The notes under the pieces were generated by a model. It was given only the letters and a program-made list of their open reading frames with translations. It made no database searches and was not told the origin of the DNA. Below are positions 9,352 to 19,447 of a stretch of DNA of 64,000 nt, one piece after another. Each line of letters begins with the position of its first letter. Within the stretch, counting starts at the first letter, position 1. Made by a program: the position numbers and the translations under genes. The stretch spans positions 1,240,001 to 1,304,000 of the forward strand of contig NZ_CP085953.1 of assembly GCF_020735385.1 (NCBI RefSeq). Reading direction: 5' to 3'. Source of the DNA: Granulicatella elegans (GTDB lineage: Bacteria > Bacillota > Bacilli > Lactobacillales > Aerococcaceae).

Positions 9352-9554
9352 GATGAATCTCCTTTAAGACTTAATAAGTTTAGTATACCATAACTTTATG
9401 AGGTGTAAATAAGTCTTTCTTTTCAACTGTGTCAATCATTAGACTATAACAGATGTGAATTTTTGAAGAATATTCTCTTAATCTTCTACTTAGTACTGTT
9501 TTTTAAAAGGATTTTGTTGTATCATAGTGATAGAAAATAATTGGAGGGATAGTT

Positions 9555-10538
9555 GTGGAACTATTTGAAGAATTGTCAGGAAAAATTAAAGGGAAAGGCT
9601 TAAAAGTTGTTTTCCCTGAAGGAAGTGAACCTCGTATTTTGGGTGCTATTGTACGTTTGAAAGCAGATGAATTATGTGAACCGATTTTATTAGGGAATAA
9701 ATCTGAAATTGAAGAAGTTGCTCAAAAACGTGGGTTTAGTTTGAACGGAATTACGATTATTAATCCAGAAACGTATGAAAACTTTGAAGCAGTAGTGGAA
9801 AGTTTTGTAGAACGTCGTAAAGGAAAAGCAACTCCAGAAGCTGCTCGTGAATTATTAAAAGATGTTACTTATTTTGGTACAATGATGGTATATATGGGCT
9901 TAGCAGATGGTTTAGTATCTGGTGCAGTTCACTCTACTGGAGACACTGTACGTCCAGCGTTACAAATTATTAAAACGAAGCCTGGTGTATCTCGTACTAG
10001 TGGTGCATTTATTATGATTAATAGTGATAAATCTAAGAAATATTTATTCTCAGACTGTGCTATTAATATTAATCCTAATGCTCAAGAATTAGCTGAAATC
10101 GCTGTTGAATCTGCTAAAACTGCAGAAGTATTTGGGATTGAACCTAATGTTGCTTTATTAAGTTTTTCAACGAAAGGTTCTGCAAAATCTGAGGAAGCTT
10201 TAAAAGTAGTAGAAGCTGCTCGTATTGCAAAAGAATTAGCACCAAACTATAACATTGATGGAGAGTTACAATTTGATGCTGCATTAGTACCAAGTGTTGG
10301 TAAGCAAAAAGCTCCAGATTCACCAGTTGCAGGGGAAGCTACTGTATTTGTATTCCCTGAAATTCAATCAGGAAATATTGGTTACAAAATTGCGCAACGT
10401 TTTGGTAACTTTGAAGCGATTGGACCAATCTTACAAGGATTAAACAAACCGATTTCTGATTTGTCTCGTGGATGTAACGAAGAAGACGTTTATAAATTAG
10501 CAATCATTACAGCAAACCAAGCTTTAATGGAAGCTTAA
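9555..10538 (+). CDS. pta: Phosphate acetyltransferase
   Basis: Converts acetyl-CoA and phosphate to acetyl phosphate, feeding acetate kinase for ATP in fermentative metabolism. The 327-residue product covers the whole PTA_PTB domain, with VVFPEGSEPRILGA at the N-terminus, GLADGLVSGAVHSTGDTVRPALQII near residue 115 and the C-terminal ATVFVFPEIQSGNIGYKIAQR. There is no DRTGG or BioD-like extension, as usual in Firmicutes. The start is GTG at 9555 with GGAGG upstream. A strong terminator follows. Confidence 0.97.
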   Translation: MELFEELSGKIKGKGLKVVFPEGSEPRILGAIVRLKADELCEPILLGNKSEIEEVAQKRGFSLNGITIINPETYENFEAVVESFVERRKGKATPEAARELLKDVTYFGTMMVYMGLADGLVSGAVHSTGDTVRPALQIIKTKPGVSRTSGAFIMINSDKSKKYLFSDCAININPNAQELAEIAVESAKTAEVFGIEPNVALLSFSTKGSAKSEEALKVVEAARIAKELAPNYNIDGELQFDAALVPSVGKQKAPDSPVAGEATVFVFPEIQSGNIGYKIAQRFGNFEAIGPILQGLNKPISDLSRGCNEEDVYKLAIITANQALMEA

Positions 10539-10552
10539 TCTGAAAAATAACG

Positions 10553-10584
10553 AAAGCATGGAATTATCGTTCCATGCTTTTTTT
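10553..10584 (+). terminator. Intrinsic terminator of pta
   Basis: An 11-bp perfect stem (AAAGCATGGAA / TTCCATGCTTT) with a 6-base loop is followed by T7, 14 bases after the pta stop. Confidence 0.9.
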
Positions 10585-10609
10585 GACGTAAACCAAAACC
10601 CTTGTTTAT

Positions 10610-10744
10610 ACTTTTCAAATGTAGCACGGACGCAAGTAGCTTCGCTTTGCGAATCTCATGGCTAAAATTTGAGCCTAGGGTCTCAAATTTTCCGGTAGCA
10701 GAATCTGGCACGCCAGTTTCTGTTACTGCTGCTACGGGAAAAGT
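10610..10744 (+). repeat. MPR copy 1, full-length, three hairpins
   Basis: Core GTAGC (10621) to GCTAC (10735) inside an outer stem ACTTTTC / GAAAAGT. Inner order: GGACGCAAGTAGC, hairpin TTCGC-GCGAA, TCTCATGGCTAAAA, hairpin TTTGAGCC-GGTCTCAAA, TTTTCCGG, hairpin AGAATCTGGC-CCAGTTTCT. It fills the gap after the pta terminator; short open frames here are not genes. Confidence 0.85.
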
Positions 10745-10814
10745 CTGAACTAGAGTTTCTGTCATATTTATTTCGTTTATACATTCTGTTATTGAAAGAA
10801 CGTCAAAATCATAA

Positions 10815-10975
10815 AAAAGCAAGAAGCAAAAATATTTTATGTAGTGAAAGTAATGGAAGCCAAGGCTGGCTTCCATTACCGGTAAAAATCGAGATCAAGG
10901 CTCGATTTTTAGCCAAGAGACCCGCAGGGGCTACTGGCGACCACACAAACAGAAAAATTTTTGCTTCTTGCTTTT
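10815..10975 (-). repeat. MPR copy 2, full-length, inverted
   Basis: Same modules as copy 1 read on the - strand: GCCAGTAGC, a GCGGG hairpin, TCTTGGCTAAAA, hairpin ATCGAGCC-GATCTCGAT, CCGG, then hairpin TAATGGAAGCC-GGCTTCCATTA. The outer stem is 19 bp and perfect (AAAAGCAAGAAGCAAAAAT and its complement) and differs from copy 1. It lies about 80 bases before polA, tail to tail with copy 1, so the 520-base pta-polA gap is mostly these two repeats. Confidence 0.83.
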
Positions 10976-11057
10976 AGTACGCGTAGGCTATCAATGCAAA
11001 TTTTTATAAAAATATGGTACACTGAAAATAACATTGTGAAGAATTGAGGAGCCTATC

Positions 11058-13709
11058 GTGAAACAAAAATTATTACTAGTAGATGGCAGCAGCTTAGCCT
11101 TTCGTGCCTTCTATTCCATCTTAGATTTAAACCGATTCAAAAACCAAAACGGATTACATACAAACGCATTGTATTCATTCCACCGAATGTTCAAAACAAT
11201 CTTAGAACAAGAAAAACCTACCCACGTATTAGTAGCTTGGGACGCAGGAAAAACAACCTTCCGTACAGAAATGTATGCAGAATACAAAGGCGGCAGAGCA
11301 AAAGCACCATCAGAATTCAAAGAACAAATGCCATACTTCAACGTCTTATTAGACGCATGGGGAATTCCACATTATCGCTTAAACCAATACGAAGCCGACG
11401 ATATTATCGGAACATTAGCCCACCAAGCATCAAAAGAAGGCTTTGAAGTAGTCGTCTTATCCGGAGACAAAGACTTAATTCAATTAGCGACTCCAGAAAT
11501 TACCGTTAAAATAACAACAAAAGGAGTAAGCGAATTAGTCGAATACACTCCAGCATTTATCAATGAAAAATTTGGACTAACACCAGAACAAATTATCGAC
11601 ATGAAAGGATTAATGGGCGACTCATCAGATAATTACCCTGGCGTAACAAAAGTGGGTGAAAAAACCGCTATTAAATTACTCCAAGAATATGGTAGTGTTG
11701 AAGGGATTTATGAACACATCGAAGAAATGAAAAAAAGTAAGCTAAAAGACAATTTAATTCAAGACAAAGAATTAGCCTTTTTAAGTAAAACATTAGCAAG
11801 AATCGATATTAACTCCCCATTAGAAATTACCGTAGCAGATACCCTTCGAAAAGAAGAAAATGTCGAAGAACTAATAGCCTTTTATAAAGAAATGAATTTC
11901 CAGTCATTCTACAAAGATTTACTCAATAAAAAAGGTGCACAAGTCGTTGAGGAAGAAACTATTGAAATTCAAAAAGTTCAATGGATTGAAACTATTACGA
12001 AAAAAGAATTGCAAGATGCAACTACAGTTCATTTTGAAACGTTTGATCATAACTATCATGTTGCGCCAGTCTTGGCAGTCGCATTCGGAAATGAAAAACA
12101 AGTGTATGTCACTTCTATTGAATCCGCTGTTCAGTCTGAAGCGTTCAAGCAATGGTTAGCGGATGAAACAATTGAGAAATGTATGTTTGATACGAAAGCA
12201 ATGAAAGTATTCGCAAACCGTTTTGGTCTAACAGTAGCAGGGGCAACATACGATGTTTCTCTATTAGCATACTTAGTGGATGCCAATGAAATCGTCAATG
12301 AAATTTATGATGTAGCGAAACGATTCGGCATTTCATTATTGAAGACAGATGAAGAAGTATATGGAAAAGGCGTTAAAATAAAAGTTCCAGAAGAAAAAGA
12401 ATTATTTTGGAATCATTTGGCCGCTAAAATTTATGTACTAGCAACTTCTCCAAAACGTTTATTAAAACAATTGGAGGAAAATGAACAAATTCATTTATAT
12501 TGGGAAATGGAATTACCATTGAGTGATATTTTAGCTCGTATGGAAATTGAAGGAATTCGAGTCAATCAAAATCGATTAATTGAAATGGGCGAACAGTTTG
12601 AAGCACGTCTTACAGAAATCGAACAAACAATTTATGAATTTGCCGGAGAAGAATTTAATATTAATTCTCCAAAACAATTAGCCGTGATTTTGTTTGAAAA
12701 AATGAAATTACCCGTTATTAAGAAAACAAAAACAGGTTATTCAACAGCGGTTGATGTATTAGAAAAATTAGCGAATCAATCTCCAATAGTTGAGTCTCTA
12801 TTAGAATATCGTCAATTAAAAAAATTAACAACTACTTATATCGATGGTTTACAAACATATATCAGAGAAGATGGAAAAATTCATACGCGTTTCGTACAAA
12901 ACTTAACGCAAACAGGACGTTTAAGTTCTCAAGATCCTAACTTACAAAATATTCCAATTCGTACTGAAGAAGGGCGACAAGTTCGTTCAGCGTTTTTACC
13001 AAGTAAAGCAGATTGGAAGATTTTATCAAGCGACTATTCTCAAATTGAATTACGTGTATTAGCGCATATGGCAAATGATGTTCATATGATTGAAGCGTTT
13101 AAAAATAATATTGATATTCACACGAATACAGCGATGCGTGTATTTGGCATTCAAAATCCTGAAGAAGTGACAAGTAGTATGAGAAGACAGGCGAAGGCTG
13201 TTAACTTTGGAATTGTGTATGGAATTAGTGATTATGGACTCTCTCAAAATCTGAATATTCCACGTAAAAAAGCAAAAGAATTTATTGATCGCTATTTAGA
13301 AGAATTCAAAGGCGTCAAAGAATATATGGAAACTATTGTAGCGGAAGCACGTCAAAAAGATTATGTGGAGACATTATTCTATCGCCGTCGCTATTTACCA
13401 GAAATACATGCAAGTAATTTTAATATTCGTTCATTTGCAGAAAGAACGGCGATGAATTCACCGATTCAAGGAACTGCTGCGGATATTTTAAAAGTAGCCA
13501 TGATTGAGTTAGATAGAGAGTTGCAAGAACGAAAATTCCAAGCAAAATTATTATTACAAGTACACGATGAATTGATTTTTGAAGTACCAGAAGAAGAAGT
13601 GGAAAGTTTACAAAGCTTAGTAGAAGAAGTCATGGAAAATGCGGTAAGTTTGTCCGTGCCATTAAAAGCGGATAGTAATATTGGGAATAACTGGTATGAA
13701 GCAAAATAG
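11058..13709 (+). CDS. polA: DNA polymerase I
   Basis: Repair and Okazaki-fragment polymerase of 883 residues: 5' nuclease domain (about 1-290), a 3'-5' exonuclease-like domain (about 305-470) and the family A polymerase domain. Polymerase motifs are DPNLQNIPIRTEEG (about 635), SDYSQIELRVLAHM (about 657), RRQAKAVNFGIVYGISDYG (motif B) and LLQVHDELIFEVP (motif C). The first exonuclease motif reads HFETFD, lacking the DxE metal-binding pattern, so proofreading is probably absent, as in Bacillus PolI. GTG start with GAGGAG upstream. Wording in the first 880 bases is richer in C-ending codons than the rest. Confidence 0.97.
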   Translation: MKQKLLLVDGSSLAFRAFYSILDLNRFKNQNGLHTNALYSFHRMFKTILEQEKPTHVLVAWDAGKTTFRTEMYAEYKGGRAKAPSEFKEQMPYFNVLLDAWGIPHYRLNQYEADDIIGTLAHQASKEGFEVVVLSGDKDLIQLATPEITVKITTKGVSELVEYTPAFINEKFGLTPEQIIDMKGLMGDSSDNYPGVTKVGEKTAIKLLQEYGSVEGIYEHIEEMKKSKLKDNLIQDKELAFLSKTLARIDINSPLEITVADTLRKEENVEELIAFYKEMNFQSFYKDLLNKKGAQVVEEETIEIQKVQWIETITKKELQDATTVHFETFDHNYHVAPVLAVAFGNEKQVYVTSIESAVQSEAFKQWLADETIEKCMFDTKAMKVFANRFGLTVAGATYDVSLLAYLVDANEIVNEIYDVAKRFGISLLKTDEEVYGKGVKIKVPEEKELFWNHLAAKIYVLATSPKRLLKQLEENEQIHLYWEMELPLSDILARMEIEGIRVNQNRLIEMGEQFEARLTEIEQTIYEFAGEEFNINSPKQLAVILFEKMKLPVIKKTKTGYSTAVDVLEKLANQSPIVESLLEYRQLKKLTTTYIDGLQTYIREDGKIHTRFVQNLTQTGRLSSQDPNLQNIPIRTEEGRQVRSAFLPSKADWKILSSDYSQIELRVLAHMANDVHMIEAFKNNIDIHTNTAMRVFGIQNPEEVTSSMRRQAKAVNFGIVYGISDYGLSQNLNIPRKKAKEFIDRYLEEFKGVKEYMETIVAEARQKDYVETLFYRRRYLPEIHASNFNIRSFAERTAMNSPIQGTAADILKVAMIELDRELQERKFQAKLLLQVHDELIFEVPEEEVESLQSLVEEVMENAVSLSVPLKADSNIGNNWYEAK

Positions 13710-13737
13710 GTTGATGATTTAGTAGAAAGGGAAAAGA

Positions 13738-14844
13738 ATGAAGTATAAAAGAATTGTTTTCAAAGTAGGAACAAGTTCATTAACGAATCCGGATGGAAGT
13801 TTGTCACGTGCAAAAGTGAAAGCTATTACGCAACAACTAGCTACTTTACATGAAGAAGGACATGAATTAATTTTAGTATCTTCTGGGGCGATTGCTGCAG
13901 GATTCTCGTCTTTAGGATTTAAAAAACGTCCTACAAAAATTGCAGATAAACAAGCTTCTGCTGCTGTTGGGCAAGGATTATTATTAGAAGAATATACGTC
14001 TAATTTATTAATGAAAGGCATTGTGTCAGCGCAAATTTTATTAACGCAAGATGATTTTGTTGATAAACGTCGTTATAATAATGCTCATCAAGCGCTATCT
14101 GTGTTACTAACTCGTCATGCGATTCCTATTATTAATGAAAATGATACAGTTTCAATTGAGGAATTAAAAGTTGGGGATAATGATACATTAAGTGCGCAAG
14201 TAGCCGCAATGGTGCAAGCAGATTTATTAGTTTTATTAACGGATGTTGATGGCGTATATAATGATAATCCTTCAAAAAATCCAGAGGCAAAACGATTCGA
14301 TACGATTGATGAAATTACCAAAGAATTAGTCGAAATGGCTGGAGGAGCTGGTTCTAGCAATGGAACAGGCGGTATGTTTACGAAAATTAAAGCAGCAACG
14401 ATTGCGACAATGGCAGGAGTTCCGGTCTATATTTGTTCCTCATTAAAAGAACAAGCACTTATTGAAGCGGCTCACCAAACCGTTGATGGAACGAATTTTA
14501 CAGCGCAAGAAAAAGTGATGAAAACTCATAAACAATGGCTTGCTTTATATGCAAAAAGTAAAGGGAAATTAGTCGTTGATGTTGGAGCAAAACGAGCTTT
14601 ACAAGAAGAAGGGAAGAGCTTGTTAATTTCAGGTGTGAAAGCTGTTGAGGGAGAGTTTTATGAATCAGAAATCGTGATAGTTGTTGATGAACAGTATCAA
14701 GTGATTGGAAAAGGACAAACTCGCGTAAGTAAATATGCGATTGCACAACAATTATCGAAAAATAATCGAAAAGGAATTGTGATTCATCGAGATGATTGGA
14801 TGACTATTTCTGGAGAATTAGCACTATTAGAACAAGAATTTTAA
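13738..14844 (+). CDS. proB: Glutamate 5-kinase
   Basis: First step of proline synthesis, ATP-dependent phosphorylation of glutamate. It has an amino-acid kinase domain ([14 protein letters not shown] at the start, [12 protein letters not shown] near 44, INENDTVS near 137, [13 protein letters not shown] near 167, [12 protein letters not shown] near 210) followed by a PUA domain (about 275-360). Length is 368, the long PUA-containing form. It heads proB-proA-proC, with 13 bases to proA. Confidence 0.96.
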   Translation: MKYKRIVFKVGTSSLTNPDGSLSRAKVKAITQQLATLHEEGHELILVSSGAIAAGFSSLGFKKRPTKIADKQASAAVGQGLLLEEYTSNLLMKGIVSAQILLTQDDFVDKRRYNNAHQALSVLLTRHAIPIINENDTVSIEELKVGDNDTLSAQVAAMVQADLLVLLTDVDGVYNDNPSKNPEAKRFDTIDEITKELVEMAGGAGSSNGTGGMFTKIKAATIATMAGVPVYICSSLKEQALIEAAHQTVDGTNFTAQEKVMKTHKQWLALYAKSKGKLVVDVGAKRALQEEGKSLLISGVKAVEGEFYESEIVIVVDEQYQVIGKGQTRVSKYAIAQQLSKNNRKGIVIHRDDWMTISGELALLEQEF

Positions 14845-14857
14845 GGAGGGATGTATA

Positions 14858-16102
14858 TTGACTACACAACAATTATTAGAAACAGTGAATCGTTTTAAAA
14901 AAGAAATCAATATTGCTTCAACAGAGTCAAAAAATGAAGCATTAGAAGCAATGGCTCTAGCTTTATTAGAAGATACAGATGCTATTTTAGAAGCAAATGC
15001 ATTAGACTTAGAAAAAGCGAAGGGACATATTTCTGACGTGATGCTGGATCGTTTGAGATTAGATGAATCTAGAATCCAAGCAATGGCTGAAGGAATTCGA
15101 CAAGTAGCTCAATTACCAGATCCAGTTGGAGAAATCATTGAAGAAACAGTTGGGGCACAAAATATTCAAATTAAGAAAAAGAGAGTGCCATTCGGTGTTA
15201 TTGGAATTATATATGAAAGCAGACCTAATGTTACATCAGATGCAGTAGCATTATCGATTAAGAGTGGAAATGCCGTTGTATTAAGAGGTGGGAAGGAAGC
15301 TTATCAAAGTGCTTTTGCGATTGTGACAGCCTTGAAAAAAGGATTAGCGAAAACGAGTATTTCTCCAGAATGTATTCAATTAGTTAGTGATACGAGTCGA
15401 GAAAGTGCAATGGCATTAATGAAAGCGAAAGGCTATATCGATGTGTTAATTCCTCGTGGTGGATCTGGATTAATTCGTGCAGTTATTGAAAATGCGATTG
15501 TCCCAGTGATTGAAACAGGAACAGGAATTGTGCACATTTATATTGATAAAGATGCAGATTTAGCTAAAGCGATAAAAATTGTCGAAAATGCAAAAATGAG
15601 TCGTCCATCCGTATGTAATGCTATGGAAGTTTGCGTGGTACATGAAGCCATTGCGCCTCAATTTTTACCGTTATTAAAAGCAACGTTAGTGGACAATCAT
15701 ACTCCGGCTGTTGAGTTACGAGTTGATGAAAAAGCAGCTCAATACATTTCAGGAGAGAAAGCTACAGAGGAAGATTTTGATACAGAGTTTTCTGATTACA
15801 TTATGGCTGTGAAAGTTGTGACTTCGATTGAAGAAGCAGTCGATCATATTGAAACGCATAGTACTCACCATTCCGATGCGATTATTTCTGAATCGGATGA
15901 TGCGATTGAATTTTTTACAACGATAGTCGATAGTGCTGCAGTTTATGTCAATGCTTCGACACGCTTTACCGACGGTGGTGAATTTGGTTTAGGATGTGAA
16001 ATGGGAATTTCCACTCAAAAATTACATGCTAGAGGGCCAATGGGGTTAAAAGAAATGACAACTTATAAATATATTGTGTATGGAGAAGGTCAGGTGAGAT
16101 AA
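14858..16102 (+). CDS. proA: Gamma-glutamyl phosphate reductase
   Basis: Second step of proline synthesis, NADPH-dependent reduction of glutamyl-5-phosphate. The 414-residue aldehyde-dehydrogenase-like protein has [20 protein letters not shown] near 110, [12 protein letters not shown] near 145, the catalytic cysteine in [11 protein letters not shown] near 250, and the C-terminal [23 protein letters not shown] typical of ProA. The start is TTG at 14858, with AAGGAGGG 8 bases upstream; the nearby ATG at 14851 is out of frame. One base separates its stop from proC. Confidence 0.96.
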   Translation: MTTQQLLETVNRFKKEINIASTESKNEALEAMALALLEDTDAILEANALDLEKAKGHISDVMLDRLRLDESRIQAMAEGIRQVAQLPDPVGEIIEETVGAQNIQIKKKRVPFGVIGIIYESRPNVTSDAVALSIKSGNAVVLRGGKEAYQSAFAIVTALKKGLAKTSISPECIQLVSDTSRESAMALMKAKGYIDVLIPRGGSGLIRAVIENAIVPVIETGTGIVHIYIDKDADLAKAIKIVENAKMSRPSVCNAMEVCVVHEAIAPQFLPLLKATLVDNHTPAVELRVDEKAAQYISGEKATEEDFDTEFSDYIMAVKVVTSIEEAVDHIETHSTHHSDAIISESDDAIEFFTTIVDSAAVYVNASTRFTDGGEFGLGCEMGISTQKLHARGPMGLKEMTTYKYIVYGEGQVR

Positions 16103-16103
16103 G

Positions 16104-16901
16104 ATGGCAATTATTGGAGTTGTTGGGTTAGGAAATATGGGAAGTATGATTGCAACAATTGTTGCTAAAGAAACAGCTAATACTTTGTTACTAGCAAATC
16201 GTACAGCTGAAAAAGCAAAGAAACTAGCAGTGTCATTAGAGGCAACAGCGGTCACAAATAGGGAAGTATTCGAAAAAACAGATATTATTTTCATAGGCGT
16301 TAAACCAAATCAAATTCAAGAGTTATTAGAAGAAAATAAATATATCTTACAAAAACGAGAGTCTATCCTATTAATTAGTATGGCTGCAGGTGTGACTTTA
16401 GAACAGTTACAATCCATGACAGATACTCGTCATCGTTGGATTCGTATGATGCCAAATACACCGTTAGAAGTAGCAGAAGGTGTAATTAGTTTTTCTCTAG
16501 GAAAAAAAGCAACACAACAAGATAAAGAAGTCTTTCTTCAATTATTGCAATCGGGTGGAACTGTAATTGAATTACCGGAATCTCAAATAGATGCTGCCAC
16601 AGCATTAGCAGGTTGTGGGCCAGCCTTTGTTTATATTTTTATTGAATCATTAGCAGAAGCAGGAGTGAGTATGGGCTTATCGAGAGGAGTAGCCCTGCAA
16701 TTAGCGACTCAAACGGTGAAAGGTTCTGCGTCAATGGTAGATGAAACGAAGGAGCATCCAGCTGTTTTAAAAGAAAAAGTATGTAGCCCTGGTGGTTCAA
16801 CAATCGCTGGAGTGATTACATTGGAACAAACAGGATTTCGATCAAGTGTCATTGAAGCAACTAGACGTGCTAAACAAAGAACAGAAGAATTAGGTCAATG
16901 A
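16104..16901 (+). CDS. proC: Pyrroline-5-carboxylate reductase
   Basis: Last step of proline synthesis, reduction of pyrroline-5-carboxylate. It has an N-terminal Rossmann motif (IGVVGLGNMGSMIA), MPNTPLEVAEGV near 120, and the C-terminal helical domain with ALAGCGPAFVYIFIESLAEAG near 168 and VCSPGGSTIAGV near 227. Length is 265. It completes a compact proBAC operon. The 192-base gap that follows holds the typA promoter and leader. Confidence 0.96.
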   Translation: MAIIGVVGLGNMGSMIATIVAKETANTLLLANRTAEKAKKLAVSLEATAVTNREVFEKTDIIFIGVKPNQIQELLEENKYILQKRESILLISMAAGVTLEQLQSMTDTRHRWIRMMPNTPLEVAEGVISFSLGKKATQQDKEVFLQLLQSGGTVIELPESQIDAATALAGCGPAFVYIFIESLAEAGVSMGLSRGVALQLATQTVKGSASMVDETKEHPAVLKEKVCSPGGSTIAGVITLEQTGFRSSVIEATRRAKQRTEELGQ

Positions 16902-16976
16902 AGAAGTTAACATGAACTCAATTTTTACTGATGTGAAAAAAATCATACAAATCTATGTGTTAAATAATCATATGAA

Positions 16977-17005
16977 TTGAGTTTGTGAGATTTTTGTAGT
17001 ATAAT
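16977..17005 (+). promoter_or_regulatory. Sigma-A-type promoter of typA
   Basis: TTGAGT at 16977-16982 and a perfect TATAAT at 17000-17005, separated by 17 bases. This gives a leader of roughly 80 bases before the typA ATG. The -35 box is inside the right arm of an imperfect inverted repeat (AACTCAATTT near 16917 and AATTGAGTTT near 16975). Confidence 0.75.
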
Positions 17006-17027
17006 TTCTGAGTTGAAAAGAGGTTTG

Positions 17028-17067
17028 AGTGATGGAAATTCCCTTTTTAAGCGTATTCCATCACTTT
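17028..17067 (+). promoter_or_regulatory. Stem-loop in the typA 5' leader
   Basis: AGTGATGGAA pairs with TTCCATCACT across a loop of about 17 bases, between the promoter and the typA ribosome binding site. There is no T-run, so it is not an obvious terminator. It may affect mRNA stability or translation. Confidence 0.4.
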
Positions 17068-17093
17068 CATTTTGTTACAAATTGGAGGAAAAC

Positions 17094-18944
17094 ATGAAAT
17101 TAAGAAATGATATTCGTAATATTGCCATTATCGCTCACGTTGACCATGGTAAAACAACATTAGTAGACGAATTATTAAAACAATCCGAAACGCTGGACGC
17201 ACGTACAGAATTATCAGAACGTGCAATGGACTCAAACGATATTGAACGTGAACGTGGTATTACGATTTTAGCAAAAAATACTGCTGTTCAATATAAAGGT
17301 ACTCGCATTAACATCATGGATACACCAGGACACGCGGACTTTGGTGGAGAAGTAGAACGTATTATGAAAATGGTGGATGGAGTAATTTTAGTAGTTGATG
17401 CTTATGAAGGAACAATGCCTCAAACACGTTTCGTATTGAAAAAAGCATTAGAACAACATTTAACACCAATCGTAGTTGTAAATAAAATCGACCGTGACGC
17501 TGCTCGTCCAGAAGAAGTTGTCGATGAGGTATTAGAATTATTTATTGAATTAGGAGCAGATGATGATCAATTAGAATTTCCAGTAGTTTATGCTTCAGCC
17601 TTAAACGGAACTTCTAGTATGTCAGATAATCCTGCAGATCAAGAACAAACAATGGACTATTTATTCGATACAATTATCGAACATATTCCAGCACCAATTG
17701 ATAATTCAGATGAGCCTTTACAATTCCAAGTATCATTATTAGACTATAATGAATATGTTGGACGTATCGGTATCGGCCGTGTATTCCGTGGAACTGTAAA
17801 AGTGGGGGATCAAGTATCTCTATTAAAATTAGATGGAACTAAGAAAAACTTCCGTGTTACAAAATTGTTTGGTTTCTTCGGATTAAACCGTTTAGAAATC
17901 AATGAAGCAAAAGCAGGAGACTTAATCGCTGTTTCAGGGATGGAAGATATCTTCGTTGGAGAAACTGTAACACCAGTAGATGCACAAGAATCATTACCAG
18001 TCTTACACATTGATGAACCAACATTACAAATGACATTCTTGACAAACAACTCACCATTTGCAGGACGTGAAGGTAAATTTGTAACAGCACGTAAAATCGA
18101 AGAACGTTTAATGCGTGAATTACAAACAGATGTATCTTTAAAAGTAGAACCAACGGATTCACCAGATGCATGGATTGTATCAGGACGTGGAGAATTACAC
18201 TTATCAATTTTAATTGAAAATATGCGTCGTGAAGGATATGAATTACAAGTATCTCGTCCAGAAGTAATTATTAAAGAAATTGATGGCGTAAAATGTGAAC
18301 CATTTGAACGTGTACAAATCGATACTCCAGAAGAATATATGGGTTCAATTATCGAATCTTTAAGTAATCGTAAAGGTGAAATGCAAGATATGCAACATAG
18401 TGAAAATGGACAAGTTCGTATCGTATTCTTAGTGCCAGCTCGTGGATTATTAGGATATACAACGGAGTTCTTATCAATGACTCGTGGATACGGAATTATG
18501 AACCACACATTCGATCAATATTTACCATATATTGCTGCAAATATTGGTGGACGTAGAAATGGTGCATTAGTTTCTACAGATACTGGTAAATCAACAACTT
18601 ATGGAATTATGGGTGTTGAAGACCGTGGAGTAATCTTTACTGAACCAGGTACTGAAATTTATGAAGGAATGATTGTTGGAGAACACTCTCGTGAAAATGA
18701 CTTAGCGGTTAATATTACGAAAGCAAAACAACAAACAAATGTTCGTTCAGCAACGAAAGACCAAACATCTGTCATTAAAACACCGAAGAAATTATCATTA
18801 GAAGAATCATTAGAATTCTTATCAGATGATGAATATTGCGAAATCACACCAGAAACAATTCGTTTAAGAAAACAAATTTTAAACAAAGGTGAGCGTGAAA
18901 AAGCAAATAAACGTAAAAAACAAGCGGAAGCTGAGAATCATTAA
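17094..18944 (+). CDS. typA: Translational GTPase TypA/BipA
   Basis: Ribosome-associated GTPase used for growth at low temperature and under stress. G1 is [10 protein letters not shown] near residue 14, switch region [11 protein letters not shown] near 55, G3 [11 protein letters not shown] near 73 and G4 NKID near 128. EF-G-like domains and the BipA-specific C-terminus follow ([20 protein letters not shown] and a Lys-rich tail). ATG 17094 is used because TTGGAGG precedes it; the frame extends upstream to 17013, but that part overlaps the leader hairpin. Length is 616, typical. Confidence 0.96.
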   Translation: MKLRNDIRNIAIIAHVDHGKTTLVDELLKQSETLDARTELSERAMDSNDIERERGITILAKNTAVQYKGTRINIMDTPGHADFGGEVERIMKMVDGVILVVDAYEGTMPQTRFVLKKALEQHLTPIVVVNKIDRDAARPEEVVDEVLELFIELGADDDQLEFPVVYASALNGTSSMSDNPADQEQTMDYLFDTIIEHIPAPIDNSDEPLQFQVSLLDYNEYVGRIGIGRVFRGTVKVGDQVSLLKLDGTKKNFRVTKLFGFFGLNRLEINEAKAGDLIAVSGMEDIFVGETVTPVDAQESLPVLHIDEPTLQMTFLTNNSPFAGREGKFVTARKIEERLMRELQTDVSLKVEPTDSPDAWIVSGRGELHLSILIENMRREGYELQVSRPEVIIKEIDGVKCEPFERVQIDTPEEYMGSIIESLSNRKGEMQDMQHSENGQVRIVFLVPARGLLGYTTEFLSMTRGYGIMNHTFDQYLPYIAANIGGRRNGALVSTDTGKSTTYGIMGVEDRGVIFTEPGTEIYEGMIVGEHSRENDLAVNITKAKQQTNVRSATKDQTSVIKTPKKLSLEESLEFLSDDEYCEITPETIRLRKQILNKGEREKANKRKKQAEAENH

Positions 18945-18956
18945 TATTTACACTGT

Positions 18957-19112
18957 ATAGAAATTGACTTTGCTAATAGTAGCTACGTCGCAAGTAGCCT
19001 TGCTTATGCGAGGCTCATTGCTAAAATTTGAGCCTAAGGTCTCAAATTTTCCGGTGATAAAATCCATCAATGGATTTTATTACTAAAGCTACTGTGCAAA
19101 GTCATTTTCTAT
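18957..19112 (+). repeat. MPR copy 3, full-length
   Basis: Outer stem ATAGAAATTGACTTTGC / GCAAAGTCATTTTCTAT (one mismatch). Core GTAGC to GCTAC with CGCAAGTAGCC, hairpin TTGC-GCGAGG, CTCATTGCTAAAATT, hairpin TTTGAGCC-GGTCTCAAA, TTTTCCGG, then hairpin ATAAAATCCAT-ATGGATTTTAT. It starts 13 bases after the typA stop, with no other terminator between, so it probably ends typA transcripts. Confidence 0.85.
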
Positions 19113-19297
19113 TTTGAACGTGTTTTTATAAGTGTACGAATATAATTTGATTTTGTTTAGGCTCATCGACAAATTCTGTTGGTGGATTAAATTTAACACC
19201 AAATTAAGTCTTTCATTTTAAATGAACAAAGTGGAAGAAAATTAACGATTTAATTAATTTAACAATCAACCACAAACATAACTATGAACGAAATCTA

Positions 19298-19424
19298 GTT
19301 TTAACTTTATAATGAGCAGGGGCATGTTATCCGCGATTAGCGGTTTGGGGGCTGTGAAATTTGATATTATTTTTCGCTTCCCCCAATTCAACATGCCCAT
19401 GGAGGCTCATTGTCAAGTTAAAAC
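19298..19424. repeat. 127-bp multi-branched palindrome inside ISL3 copy 1
   Basis: The outer 20-bp stem GTTTTAACTT-NNN-ATGAGC pairs 18 of 20 with 19405-19424. Inside it GGGGCATGTT pairs with AACATGCCC. The loop carries two hairpins, CCGC-GATTA-GCGG and GGGGG-CTGT-GAAA with TTTC-GCTT-CCCCC. It lies between the IS left end and the transposase stop and codes for nothing. It may be a bidirectional terminator or a nested miniature element. Confidence 0.7.
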
Positions 19425-19447
19425 GACTCTATACATACTTTTTTAAC

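Noticed and set aside
10535-10977. Open frames of 61 and 113 codons on both strands after pta
   Set aside because: They consist of MPR palindromes and the pta terminator, have no ribosome binding site and no family resemblance.
17013-17093. An N-terminal extension of TypA
   Set aside because: It overlaps the leader hairpin, has no binding site, and the conserved protein starts at 17094 after TTGGAGG.
17810-18508. A 232-codon frame antisense to typA
   Set aside because: It lies entirely within the strongly conserved typA gene and its composition is the shadow of GTPase codons.
19298-19424. The cloverleaf-like palindrome as a tRNA gene
   Set aside because: It has no T-loop GTTC, no anticodon arm of the right size and no CCA; the stems are far too long. 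No tRNA or rRNA gene was recognised anywhere in the window.
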